Positions 1 through 7,802 of a stretch of DNA of 64,000 nucleotides are shown here, in pieces. The first letter of the stretch is position 1; every line of letters begins with the position of its first letter. The DNA comes from an uncultured Verrucomicrobia subdivision 3 bacterium. GTDB lineage: Bacteria; Verrucomicrobiota; Verrucomicrobiia; Limisphaerales; UBA11358. Where the stretch lies: the NCBI GenBank assembly GCA_903875465.1, contig CAIQWB010000139.1:1-64000 (forward strand). The letters are read 5' to 3'. A model generated the notes under the pieces. The model worked only from the letters and a program-made list of their open reading frames with translations. It made no database searches and had not been told where the DNA came from. Made by a program: the position numbers and the translations under genes.

Positions 1-79
1 GATTTGGGGCGATTAACCTTTAAATAGGCTCTGGGCTTTGGGCTCTGGGCTTTGGGCTTTGGGCTTTGGGCACCTGCGG
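1..79. repeat. Direct repeat copy A with six heptamer units
   Basis: A 29-base leader starting GATTTGGGGCGATTAACC is followed by six tandem copies of the heptamer TYTGGGC (30-71) and then ACCTGCGG (72-79). The same leader and trailer occur at 218-261 with only one heptamer, so the two copies differ by heptamer number. The copy may extend beyond the left edge of the window. No coding function is visible. Confidence 0.75.
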
Positions 80-129
80 CGAATTGTTGGGTAGTTTACT
101 GATCACTTGGATTTGGCTGGGTTTAGCTG

Positions 130-146
130 CCACCCCTCCGGGGTGG
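130..146. repeat. Short palindrome, CCCC-TCC-GGGG type
   Basis: CCACCCC and GGGGTGG form a perfect 7-bp stem around a TCC loop. The same loop with a CCCC/GGGG stem occurs at 43331-43343, suggesting a REP-like intergenic palindrome family. It lies between the two heptamer repeats. Confidence 0.5.
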
Positions 147-217
147 GGTCAATGACCGGCAGGGGCAGTTGCTCGGGCGGGCGAGTGTGGGGAGCAGGCG
201 GTTGCATTCAAAGGCAC

Positions 218-261
218 GATTTGGGGCGATTAACCTTTAAATAGGCTTTGGGCACCTGCGG
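218..261. repeat. Direct repeat copy B with one heptamer unit
   Basis: This copy repeats the 29-base leader of positions 1-29, carries a single TTTGGGC, and ends with ACCTGCGG. The rest of 262-734 contains no gene I can support. It does contain one copy of a dispersed ATTTCAAAGAACGG motif at 440-453. Confidence 0.75.
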
Positions 262-439
262 TCGCCGAACGTTGGCTGCGCTAAGAGCAGCGTGTGATGG
301 GTCGGGATCGGGGTTTGGGATTATTGGTCCGGTAGCATTTATTTATTTTTTAAGTCGGACCGACTCGGACCTAGCCGAACTTTTATGGTTAGGCTGGATG
401 TGGTCGGCGAAGCGGGAATTTCCAGGTGCTAACGTTTAA

Positions 440-453
440 ATTTCAAAGAACGG
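440..453 (+). repeat. Dispersed intergenic motif ATTTCAAAGAACGG, copy 1
   Basis: The 14-base motif recurs exactly at 21306-21319, and its first 12 bases recur at 21505-21516. All copies are in gene-free DNA on the same strand. It may mark the edge of a degraded repeat family; function unknown. Confidence 0.5.
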
Positions 454-734
454 GGCTGATGCATTGGGGATGCCAAGCCGCTCCAAACTGATGCTGCCTT
501 CGGCCTTCATTGCCTGCTGAAGTCAACTCTCCTGATGAGTGTATGGTGGATGTGGGATTTTGTCAAATCCAGGTTTGCTGTTCAGCTCATCCATAAAACT
601 TTGCCCGATTCAGCCGGGGTTTTTTCTCGAATAAGCCCTGGCTGGCGCGGTGGCGATATTTGCGGGATTTATGCAAGATTTTCGCGTTCAACCGGTATGG
701 GTAAGGAAGACAGTGCCGGTGTCGTTCCTGAACT

Positions 735-1523
735 ATGCAACCATTACAAAAAAACAACCCGGAACCAGGGGCGTTGCCCTGGAGCTGTCCCAGGGCGTTC
801 ACGTTGATAGAGCTATTGGTGGTGATTGCCATCATTGCGATTTTGGCGGCGATGCTGCTGCCGGCTTTGAGTGCGGCCAAGGGGAAAGCGCTGCAAATTC
901 GCTGTGCCAGTAATCACAAACAACTCGCGCTGGGCTGGTGCATGTATCAAGAGGATAATCGCGGCCGGTTGGTGGTGGATGATCCCTGGGGCGGCACGAA
1001 TTTCCCGAGCTGGGTCTATGGGGAAATGCCGTATCCCAACGACGCGACCAATACGACGCTGATCCAGATGGGCTTGCTGTTCCCGTATGCGCCGAATGTG
1101 GGGGTGTATCGCTGTCCGGCCGACACTACCGTGCATGATCGCAGTTACAGCATGCAATCCCAACTGGCGTGCTACAAGTCCGGCCAGCCCTACGACTCCA
1201 TGGCGGGACTGGGGGTTGCGGGTTATCCATCCGAATACGCGGACAGCCAGATGATCAAGCCGCCCCCGGTGCTCACGGTGGTTTTTCTGGATGAGAGCCC
1301 GTTGAGTTTGAACGATGGTTATTTTGCGCTGAGTGTGCAGGGTGACTCATGGGGGGATATTCCGGCGAACTGGCATGCGCGCGGTTGCAATTTTTCATTT
1401 GCCGATGGCCATACGGAGCATTGGCGGTGGCAGGACCCGCGCACGGTGACCCTGACCCCGTCCGTGTCGACGCCCAATAATTCGGATTTGAAACGTTTGC
1501 AGGCGGCCATGGCCACGCCTTAA
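735..1523 (+). CDS. Pseudopilin-like secreted protein with prepilin N-terminus
   Basis: A 262-residue protein with a type IV/type II prepilin signature: a short leader, then [20 protein letters not shown] (about residues 22-41), the processing site and hydrophobic helix of pseudopilins. The C-terminal part has an NFSFADGHTEHW stretch, matching the H-X9-DG type ending common in Verrucomicrobia and Planctomycetes (DUF1559-like) proteins. Such proteins exist in large paralogous sets and are thought to be exported or assembled by a type II/IV pilus-like system; the individual role is unknown. The start at 735 gives a plausible leader, though no clear ribosome binding site precedes it. It stands alone, downstream of about 700 bases of gene-free repeat DNA. 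A paralogue is at 32972. Confidence 0.85.
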   Translation: MQPLQKNNPEPGALPWSCPRAFTLIELLVVIAIIAILAAMLLPALSAAKGKALQIRCASNHKQLALGWCMYQEDNRGRLVVDDPWGGTNFPSWVYGEMPYPNDATNTTLIQMGLLFPYAPNVGVYRCPADTTVHDRSYSMQSQLACYKSGQPYDSMAGLGVAGYPSEYADSQMIKPPPVLTVVFLDESPLSLNDGYFALSVQGDSWGDIPANWHARGCNFSFADGHTEHWRWQDPRTVTLTPSVSTPNNSDLKRLQAAMATP

Positions 1524-1712
1524 GCGGGAATCAGGGTCTGGGGTCCGGGCTTTGGGCTCTAGGGGCTGATCAACGCGTGGGGTTAAGCACGGCGCTTGAC
1601 CGCCCGCCGATAGATGCCGACCCCTGGGGTGGGGGAATCCGCCATGCACAATGGCTTATATGCCTGCCTGCAAAAGGCCACCAACTCGGTCAACAGCCCT
1701 GGTTGGAACTTT

Positions 1713-2948
1713 CTACCTTAACGCAAACCATTGCTCGTGCAGGGCCACAGCCAGGTAATACGCACCGCAGACGGAAATCAGACCGGAACCGTAACGGGGT
1801 ACGGCGGTGGCCAGGGCGGGCGGGCCCGCGCGGCGGCTGAGGGCGAGCAAGGCAAAGAGGGGTAGCACGACGACTTGGTGGCCGGTTTCCACGCCCAGGC
1901 TGAATGCGCCCAGAGCGGTCCAGAGAGGGGCGGTGGGCAGGCCGGCCATGGCGTCCAGCAAGCCGCCCGCGAAGCCGAGGCCGTGGATCAAACCGAAGCC
2001 GAAGGCCACGGCCAGGCGCAGGCGGGAAGGCGCGCGTGGCGGTCGGCACACATTTTCCAGCGCCACGAAGACGATGCTGAGGGCAATCACGGGTTCCACC
2101 ACCCAGGCGGGCAGCCGGCAGATGCCGAAGGCGCAAAGGCTCAGGGTGAGGGTGTGGGCCAAGGTGAAGGCCGCGATGACCCGGACCATTTCCCAAAAGC
2201 GGACCGTGGCCAGGATCAGGGCGGCGACGAAGAGCAAGTGGTCGTAGCCAGTGAGGATGTGCCAGACGCCCTGGGCGAAATAGTCGCGAAACAGGTGACT
2301 GCCCGTCGGGGTGGTCGCGATTGGTGTGGGGTCGGGGGTGGTGGCCGGCCGCCAGCCGGTGGGGGTGGGGGTGGCGATTTGCCGGCGCAGCAGCCAGACG
2401 GTGGCGGCGGGGGTATCCAGGCGTTTGGTGCGGACGGTGTAACTCACTTCCCACGGGGTGCCGAGGGCATAGGGCCATTCGTGCAACATGTCCTGGCAAA
2501 TGGTGACTTCGGCGGGGGGCGTACCGGTCCAGGGATACACCAGTTCGCATTGCCAAAAAGTGTTCTCGGGTTCGGCCAGGGCGGGCGGCGGGGTCATGCG
2601 CACCACCCGTCCGGCCAGCGTCTGGGTGCCGGCAGTGAGGGTGAGGTGGTGCAGGATGTAATCTGCCTGCGCATTGGCGGCGGCGGCCAGACGGGACGGG
2701 TCCGGCCGGGCCAGCTCGCCGGTGGGCCAGCCGGCCACCACGGCGATTTCCCGGAGGGATACCGTCAAGGCCACGTGAGCCTGGCTGGGTTCAAATTGCA
2801 CCCAAAGAGCATTTTGCAAAGTGGGGTGCGCCCGGCCGGTGATGCTGGTGAAACAGAGGAGCACCCAGGCCAGCCAGGAACAGCGGGAAAATGCGCCGCG
2901 ATTGGGGCTGTGAAGCCCGGGAACTCCCTGGCTGGCGGGGGTGTTCAT
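1713..2948 (-). CDS. HupE/UreJ-2 family membrane protein with secreted N-terminal domain
   Basis: A 411-residue protein: signal peptide (to about residue 40), an extracytoplasmic domain of about 160 residues with a Pro/Thr-rich linker, then a C-terminal half of roughly six membrane helices. The motif GVWHILTGYDHLLF at the start of the membrane part, with its conserved His and Asp, is the hallmark of the HupE/UreJ-2 family; a second motif, FGFGLIHGLGFA, follows. Related HupE/UreJ proteins are nickel/cobalt permeases, but the long-N-terminus group has no established substrate. It is the last gene of a four-gene operon: its ATG overlaps the stop of the upstream phosphoesterase (ATGA). The neighbours suggest a role with secreted metal-dependent proteins. 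No hydrogenase or urease gene is nearby, so the classic role is unlikely here. Confidence 0.85.
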   Translation of the reverse strand: MNTPASQGVPGLHSPNRGAFSRCSWLAWVLLCFTSITGRAHPTLQNALWVQFEPSQAHVALTVSLREIAVVAGWPTGELARPDPSRLAAAANAQADYILHHLTLTAGTQTLAGRVVRMTPPPALAEPENTFWQCELVYPWTGTPPAEVTICQDMLHEWPYALGTPWEVSYTVRTKRLDTPAATVWLLRRQIATPTPTGWRPATTPDPTPIATTPTGSHLFRDYFAQGVWHILTGYDHLLFVAALILATVRFWEMVRVIAAFTLAHTLTLSLCAFGICRLPAWVVEPVIALSIVFVALENVCRPPRAPSRLRLAVAFGFGLIHGLGFAGGLLDAMAGLPTAPLWTALGAFSLGVETGHQVVVLPLFALLALSRRAGPPALATAVPRYGSGLISVCGAYYLAVALHEQWFALR

Positions 2949-4366
2949 CGGGCGGTGATCACGCAGGTATCGGCCGGGGGCGTGGCCGGAGTGGCACCGG
3001 TTTTTACGTAGGTGACGGAGACGGATTGCGGGGACACGATGACCCGCACGTGGCCGGGATTGCCCAGAAACACGCCTTTTTGATAGCCGTAATTTGACAA
3101 ATCACGAATGCGATCGTCCCCGGCGAAACTGGGTTGAGGGACCATTATATACTGAATTCCGGCCAGTTCCTGCCGGGCATAAAAGTTGTCGTGCGCCTTG
3201 AACACGGCGGCGACCCCGTGGCGCGCCAGCAATTCTGCAACCGGAGCGGCCCAGCCTGGCCGCTGGGTGGCGAAGCCCGCACTGCCATCCAGGTTTTGGC
3301 CGCCCCATTCGTTGCGACGGGCGATTTCCACGCCACCGCGCGAGGCCTGGTCGCCGCTGAGCAGATTGTGGATGAAGACGAATTTAAATTTGGCCGGGCT
3401 CGCGGCCAGGGTGTGGTCCAGCCATTCATATTGGGTGCGGCCGAGCGACCAGCCCCAGCCATCGCGATTGCGCTGGGGGAGGGAATAGCGAAAAGGATCC
3501 AGCACCACCAGCAGGGCGTCGCCCCAGGTGAAGGCATAGTAATCCTGGAGGGGGCCGGTGCGCGGGTCGGGCTGGCGATTACCGGTGTAAAAATCATCGG
3601 GCAAGGGATTGGGATAATAGCGGGTGCGAAGCCGTTGCGACCAGACTGCGAGGCAGGTATCCGAGCCATCGTCGTAGCGGGCACTCTCGCCATCGTGGGT
3701 GCCGAGGGCCAGCAGGAGGGGCGTGGCGGCCCCAATTTGGCCGAGGTAATAGCGTTGGGCCACGTATTGTTGGGCGGCTTCGGCCCGGGTGTGGTGTTTG
3801 TCCGTCATGAACAGATTACCCAAATCCAGATGAAAATCCGGCTGCTCCGCCCGAATGTCCTGCAAGGTCTGCTCGTAGACGCGCGGGCTGGTGTGCTCAT
3901 CCAGATGGCAATCGGCTGTGAGGGTGAAGGTAAAGGTGGCACCCGGGGCGCGGGTGGTGGTAAAGGTGCCGTGCGCCGGCTGGCCCAGGTCCACCCTGCC
4001 AATGGTCTGGGGACGAAAGGTGTAATAATACCGGGTATTGGCCGCTAATGGTGCGAGTGTGAAGCTGGCGGGGGCCCCGGCTTGGAAGGACTGCGCGGGG
4101 GTTTGCTGGGTCAGGTCATTGGCATTGGTGCCATAATTTACCTGCCCGCTCAGGTTCTGGGAGGCCAGAACACACAGGGAGATGCGGTTGGCCTCGGGCC
4201 GGCACAAAATCAGATCATAAGGATGGGCGGGCACAGTGACGTTAAAATAATTCGTGCCGCCGCCGCCCTGGTGGCCCCGAGGACCGGGCGGTGCAGGGTG
4301 GTCAGTTTGGGCGGCCAGGCGGAATGAGCCGAGCGTGAGCAGGACAGCAGAAAGGTGCTTAAGCAT
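2945..4366 (-). CDS. Metallophosphoesterase paralogue with changed metal ligands
   Basis: 473 residues from the ATG at 4366. I chose this start because MLKHLSAVLLTLGSFRLAAQ is a signal peptide and the ATG lies inside the last codons of the upstream gene (8-base overlap); an upstream start would add 30 residues with no signal. It has the same layout as the preceding gene: signal peptide, Gly-rich stretch, fibronectin-like domain (about 45-138), calcineurin-like domain (about 145-450). The metal-site motifs are altered compared with the paralogue: D152-C-H154 is kept, but GD becomes GN184, GNHE becomes GTHD (222-225), HH becomes HN (333-334) and GHDH becomes AHDN (391-394). Loss of the bridging Asp and of a late His suggests weak or no hydrolase activity. 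It may be a pseudoenzyme partner of the upstream protein. Confidence 0.85.
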   Translation of the reverse strand: MLKHLSAVLLTLGSFRLAAQTDHPAPPGPRGHQGGGGTNYFNVTVPAHPYDLILCRPEANRISLCVLASQNLSGQVNYGTNANDLTQQTPAQSFQAGAPASFTLAPLAANTRYYYTFRPQTIGRVDLGQPAHGTFTTTRAPGATFTFTLTADCHLDEHTSPRVYEQTLQDIRAEQPDFHLDLGNLFMTDKHHTRAEAAQQYVAQRYYLGQIGAATPLLLALGTHDGESARYDDGSDTCLAVWSQRLRTRYYPNPLPDDFYTGNRQPDPRTGPLQDYYAFTWGDALLVVLDPFRYSLPQRNRDGWGWSLGRTQYEWLDHTLAASPAKFKFVFIHNLLSGDQASRGGVEIARRNEWGGQNLDGSAGFATQRPGWAAPVAELLARHGVAAVFKAHDNFYARQELAGIQYIMVPQPSFAGDDRIRDLSNYGYQKGVFLGNPGHVRVIVSPQSVSVTYVKTGATPATPPADTCVITAR

Positions 4367-5936
4367 GGCTGGCCTTGGGTTTGAGGGTGTAACTGTGGGC
4401 AATTTCCCCCGATGTGTGGCTGGCCGATTCATCCGCCGGCAAATAGCTGCGCACATAGTCCACTTTCACGCCTTCGGGAGCCACGGTGACGCGCAAATGC
4501 CCGGCATTGGGCCGCTTCACCCCGGAGCCGTAACGCTCCTCGTTGTAGGTAACGTAACCGTGATCCGCCGGCATGGGCACCTCCTGATAGATGATGCCAT
4601 CCTTTTCCTGGCGAGCGTACAAGTGGTCGTGGCCTTGAAAGAAAATGGTCACGCCGTGTTTGACCATCAGTTGATGCACCGGGAGTTCCCAGCCCGGACG
4701 GCGCTCGGTGAATTCCCAGTCCCCGCGCCGGTTGCGGCCGCCCCATTCATAAAAATCCGCCTGGTCCACGCCGCCGCGGCCTGAGCCCAAGACATGGTGG
4801 GCAAACACAAATTTATATTTGGCCTGGCTGCGTTCGAGGGTTTGTTTGAACCATTGATATTGGGACTCGCCGAGAGTGAGCCCCCACCAGTCGCGGTTTT
4901 TGCGGCCTGGATCCTGGCCACCGCCGCCCCCGCCACCACCGCCGCCGGGTCGGTCATGGAAGCCGGTGTCCACCTGGACGGGGGTCTGCCAGTAATTATC
5001 CAAGACTACAAAAAGGGCGTCGCCCCAGGTCCAGGCGTAATAATCTTTGAGCAACCCAATTTCGGGTAATGGCCGGGTATCGCCGGAATAAAAGGCGTCA
5101 GGCCCCACCGTGGGGAAGTAAGTATTGCGGGCGTGCTGGGCCAAGATGGCCACTTGATGCCGTTCGTCCGTCTGGCGGTAATTATACAAAGAGGCCTGCT
5201 CATGATTGCCATTCAGCAAAAATACCGGTGCGGATTGGGAAATCAGACCCAGGAAGGGTCGTTGCAACGTGTAGCGGGCGTCCACCGCTGGCGCGGTCAC
5301 TTCGCGGATGGGTTCCAGGCTGAAATCATCGCCCATGCAGAGGTGGAAATCCGGGTGGTCCGCCGCCGCCTGTTGCAGGGTCCGGGCGTAGAGCGCGGGA
5401 TGGCTCATTTGCGGGCGTTCCGGATGCGAATCCCCCTGGATGGCAAAGGTGAAGGTGCTGCCCGCCGCGCGCTGGGTATGAAACCGGCACTCGGCTCGAA
5501 TCGTGAACGCGGCGGCCCCCGGTTCACGGTAGTGGCAGCGGTAATAATATTGGGTGTTCGGGGCCAGTTCGCCCAGGACTTGCTCGGTGGACCGGCCGGC
5601 GGGCAGGGGCAGCACGGGCGTGCGTTGCGGATATTGCCCAGCCTGGGTGCCGTATTCGAAGAACGCTTCCAAAGGCACTTTGGGAAGGGCGCTGATGGTC
5701 ACGGACTGGTCGGTAATCCGCCCGAGGACCAGCGACAGATAAGCATATTCGGCCAGTTCCGGGGGCAGGACATAATTATCCGCGCCGCGCCGGTGTCCGC
5801 CGCCACCGCCGCCGCCCCCATCCGGTCGGCGCGGACGGGGCGAATCAGTGAATTGGCCCCAAGCGGAGGTGCCCAGCCAGGCGAGGGTGCTGGAAAGGAA
5901 ATAGAGGAACGAACGACGATTGGTTCTTAGATTCAT
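4359..5936 (-). CDS. Secreted metallophosphoesterase (calcineurin-like), intact active site
   Basis: 525 residues. The N-terminus (RRSFLYFLSSTLAWLGTSAWG) is a signal peptide with a twin Arg followed by a hydrophobic run, so Tat export is possible. A run of eight or more Gly follows (about 40-47), then a purple-acid-phosphatase-like fibronectin domain (about 60-150) and a metallophosphoesterase domain. All expected metal-site motifs are present: GDSH (168-171), GDD (202-204), NGNHE (242-246), HH (380-381) and GHDHLY (435-440). A second run of ten Gly at about 331-340 interrupts the catalytic domain between motifs. It would hydrolyse a phosphomono- or diester outside the cytoplasm; substrate unknown. 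It is second in the operon, six bases after the YHYH-PEBP gene, and overlaps the following paralogue. Confidence 0.9.
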   Translation of the reverse strand: MNLRTNRRSFLYFLSSTLAWLGTSAWGQFTDSPRPRRPDGGGGGGGGHRRGADNYVLPPELAEYAYLSLVLGRITDQSVTISALPKVPLEAFFEYGTQAGQYPQRTPVLPLPAGRSTEQVLGELAPNTQYYYRCHYREPGAAAFTIRAECRFHTQRAAGSTFTFAIQGDSHPERPQMSHPALYARTLQQAAADHPDFHLCMGDDFSLEPIREVTAPAVDARYTLQRPFLGLISQSAPVFLLNGNHEQASLYNYRQTDERHQVAILAQHARNTYFPTVGPDAFYSGDTRPLPEIGLLKDYYAWTWGDALFVVLDNYWQTPVQVDTGFHDRPGGGGGGGGGGQDPGRKNRDWWGLTLGESQYQWFKQTLERSQAKYKFVFAHHVLGSGRGGVDQADFYEWGGRNRRGDWEFTERRPGWELPVHQLMVKHGVTIFFQGHDHLYARQEKDGIIYQEVPMPADHGYVTYNEERYGSGVKRPNAGHLRVTVAPEGVKVDYVRSYLPADESASHTSGEIAHSYTLKPKASHA

Positions 5937-5942
5937 CGGGAT

Positions 5943-7730
5943 TTACTGGTTGGGTTCGCCGGAGGGAGGTGCATCCGCACCGCCTTGGCGGCGGATGGCT
6001 GCCGTGCGGTCGTAAATGACGCGGAGTTCGGCGCTGTCCAAAATATTGGTGCGCATGGCGGCCAGCAGCACGGCCCGGCTAATTTCTTCGGCCGGGCGGT
6101 TGATGGTCACGGGGGCGGACAGGGCATAGACGGTGAGCCGGTAAATTTTCGGCCCCGGGCCTTTGGAATGGGGCGGAGCGTAACCGACTTCATCGTTCAC
6201 GCTGTTATTGCCCAGGGTGCCAATGCCCCGGACGTTTTTCGGAAGGTCGTGCACACTGGCGGGGAGGTTGTACAGCGTCCAATACCACTTCACATCGCCC
6301 GGTCCGGGGATGTGGTGCATAATCACGGCAAAACTTTTTGTGCCGGCCGGTTCGCCGCTCCAGTCCAAAGGCAGGGTGGCGGCGGCCCCATCACCGGTGA
6401 ATTCCACCGGGAGCGCCCCGCCATTGGTCACGGCGGAACTGTGCAGCACCAGGTGGCCGGTGCGCGGGGGCGTAAATTCAGTGGTCGCCGCGCGGCGGGC
6501 GGGGCGGGCCGGGTCGCGGGGCGGGCGGGCGTCGCCATCCGGGGGCGGGCCATTAGGACGATCGGGAGGACCGTTGTCGTCGGGCGTGGAATCAGGTTCG
6601 GCCCGCCGGCGGCGTGGCTGTTCCCCCGGCGGCGGCCCGCCGCCATCCCGTGCCTGATAGGTTTTGGTGACGGTGGTGCCATCCGCGTTGTTATACTGAA
6701 AGCGCCAGGTCCCGTTGCCGGTCGTGGCATAATTCACACTGGCGGGCTGGCCATTCACGGTATAGCGCAGGGCAAAGGTCTGCTCATCCGGGGAAACCGT
6801 CAGATCGGTGATGCTGGCACCGGGCAGAGGGAAGGTGGCCGGCCGCACGGAGCGCGCGCGGGGTTGGGGGTCCACCTGGCCATTGCGTTCCACCACTTCA
6901 CCATGAAAACCGCCATTGACGAAGGGGTATTTGGTGGAGGCATGATAATGATAGCCCACCCCCGTTGTGGCATGGCCGTGAAAGGCATCCAATCCGGTTA
7001 ACGGCGAGCCATCCGGTTCGGTCAGCCCGTAAATCGCGTAGCCATCGAGGGCATAGGCGATGGGCCTTCCGGGTCCCACGAGGCTTTGCAAATGGAGCGG
7101 GGCGGCATGGTAATGATAATCGTCCCCGCGCCCGCAATGGCCGCCCCATTGATCCAGTTCGCCAATATCGGCGGAAATTTCCCCGCGGTTGTTTTGGGGG
7201 TTGAAAATGGGAATGCCATTGGCCGCAATCGCAATCGCCCCGCGCAGAAAGCGGCCGCGGATGCTCAAGGGATGCTGAGCCGGCACGGGATTCAGCGGGA
7301 GCCGCCAGGCGTTGTCCCCGGTATAGGGCTGGGGCAGGGGCACCTGCTGCTGCCAGGCGGTGATGCCGGTCATCATGCCATGGGCGGGCAACCCATTATC
7401 CTCAATGTAGAGATACTGGTTATCCCAACGCACCATCACGCGGGGCGCAAAGACGGCAAACACCTCGCTCTGGGGCGGCACTTGGCCGGCGCTGATGGGC
7501 GGGGTGTTCAAAACTCCGGGTGCCGGGTTGCCAGCCGGACCGGTCTGGGCGAGGAACCAACCCGGGGTCACGGTCAGGGGTGGCTGCACCGACCAGTCAT
7601 AGTGTGGGTTCGCCGGGTCGCCCGTCAAATTATGGGCGACGGCCGGCTCTGCCAGCAACGTTATAGCCAGGAAGGCCCACGACCTACACTGGTCACCCAC
7701 CCGGCCTGTTGAAAAAGGTAATTTGAACAT
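5943..7730 (-). CDS. YHYH-domain protein fused to a PEBP (YbhB/YbcL) domain
   Basis: 595 residues from the ATG at 7730; I prefer this to a TTG seven codons upstream because it follows AAGGTG and begins the signal peptide ending near AVAHN. The N-terminal two thirds is a YHYH protein: DDYHYHAAP at about 203-211 and GVGYHYHAST at about 257-266, both rich in potential metal-binding His. A Pro/Arg/Asp-rich linker (about 360-415) joins this to a phosphatidylethanolamine-binding-protein-like domain (about 420-590) with the family's typical central segments. YHYH proteins are secreted and of unknown function; bacterial PEBP proteins of the YbhB type are also poorly understood. It heads the four-gene operon, with a TTAAG-N6-TTAAG element 24 bases upstream of its start. 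Confidence 0.88.
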   Translation of the reverse strand: MFKLPFSTGRVGDQCRSWAFLAITLLAEPAVAHNLTGDPANPHYDWSVQPPLTVTPGWFLAQTGPAGNPAPGVLNTPPISAGQVPPQSEVFAVFAPRVMVRWDNQYLYIEDNGLPAHGMMTGITAWQQQVPLPQPYTGDNAWRLPLNPVPAQHPLSIRGRFLRGAIAIAANGIPIFNPQNNRGEISADIGELDQWGGHCGRGDDYHYHAAPLHLQSLVGPGRPIAYALDGYAIYGLTEPDGSPLTGLDAFHGHATTGVGYHYHASTKYPFVNGGFHGEVVERNGQVDPQPRARSVRPATFPLPGASITDLTVSPDEQTFALRYTVNGQPASVNYATTGNGTWRFQYNNADGTTVTKTYQARDGGGPPPGEQPRRRRAEPDSTPDDNGPPDRPNGPPPDGDARPPRDPARPARRAATTEFTPPRTGHLVLHSSAVTNGGALPVEFTGDGAAATLPLDWSGEPAGTKSFAVIMHHIPGPGDVKWYWTLYNLPASVHDLPKNVRGIGTLGNNSVNDEVGYAPPHSKGPGPKIYRLTVYALSAPVTINRPAEEISRAVLLAAMRTNILDSAELRVIYDRTAAIRRQGGADAPPSGEPNQ

Positions 7731-7746
7731 GCGGCACCTTAACCGA

Positions 7747-7772
7747 GGCAACCTTAAGCGGGCATTAAGGCG
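7747..7772 (-). promoter_or_regulatory. TTAAG-N6-TTAAG response-regulator-type box, copy 1
   Basis: Two TTAAG half-sites at 7754-7758 and 7765-7769 are spaced 11 bases start to start, one helical turn. On the minus strand it reads CTTAAT-N5-CTTAAG, matching YTTAAK-N5-YTTAAK. The 26-base element matches 35360-35385 at 22 positions. It lies immediately upstream of the YHYH-PEBP operon. The format is known for OmpR-family regulators (BqsR/CarR, PmrA/BasR); which regulator acts here is not visible. Confidence 0.6.
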
Positions 7773-7802
7773 GGTTGCTTGGCGGGTGAATGTGCGTTTG
7801 CG

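Noticed and set aside
30-71. Tandem heptamers considered as a CRISPR array.
   Set aside because: There are no spacers and the unit is 7 bases.
248-439. 63-codon open frame in the repeat region.
   Set aside because: It starts in the repeat, has no ribosome binding site and no recognisable composition.
1520-1536. CCTTAAGCGGGAATCAGG resembles the TTAAG box.
   Set aside because: The second half-site has changes (TCAGG for TTAAG) and the sequence overlaps the stop codon of the pseudopilin gene; it has no gene start nearby.
1875-3011. Plus-strand open frame of 378 codons.
   Set aside because: Shadow of the HupE/UreJ-2 gene; low-complexity Gly/Glu content and no signal or motif.
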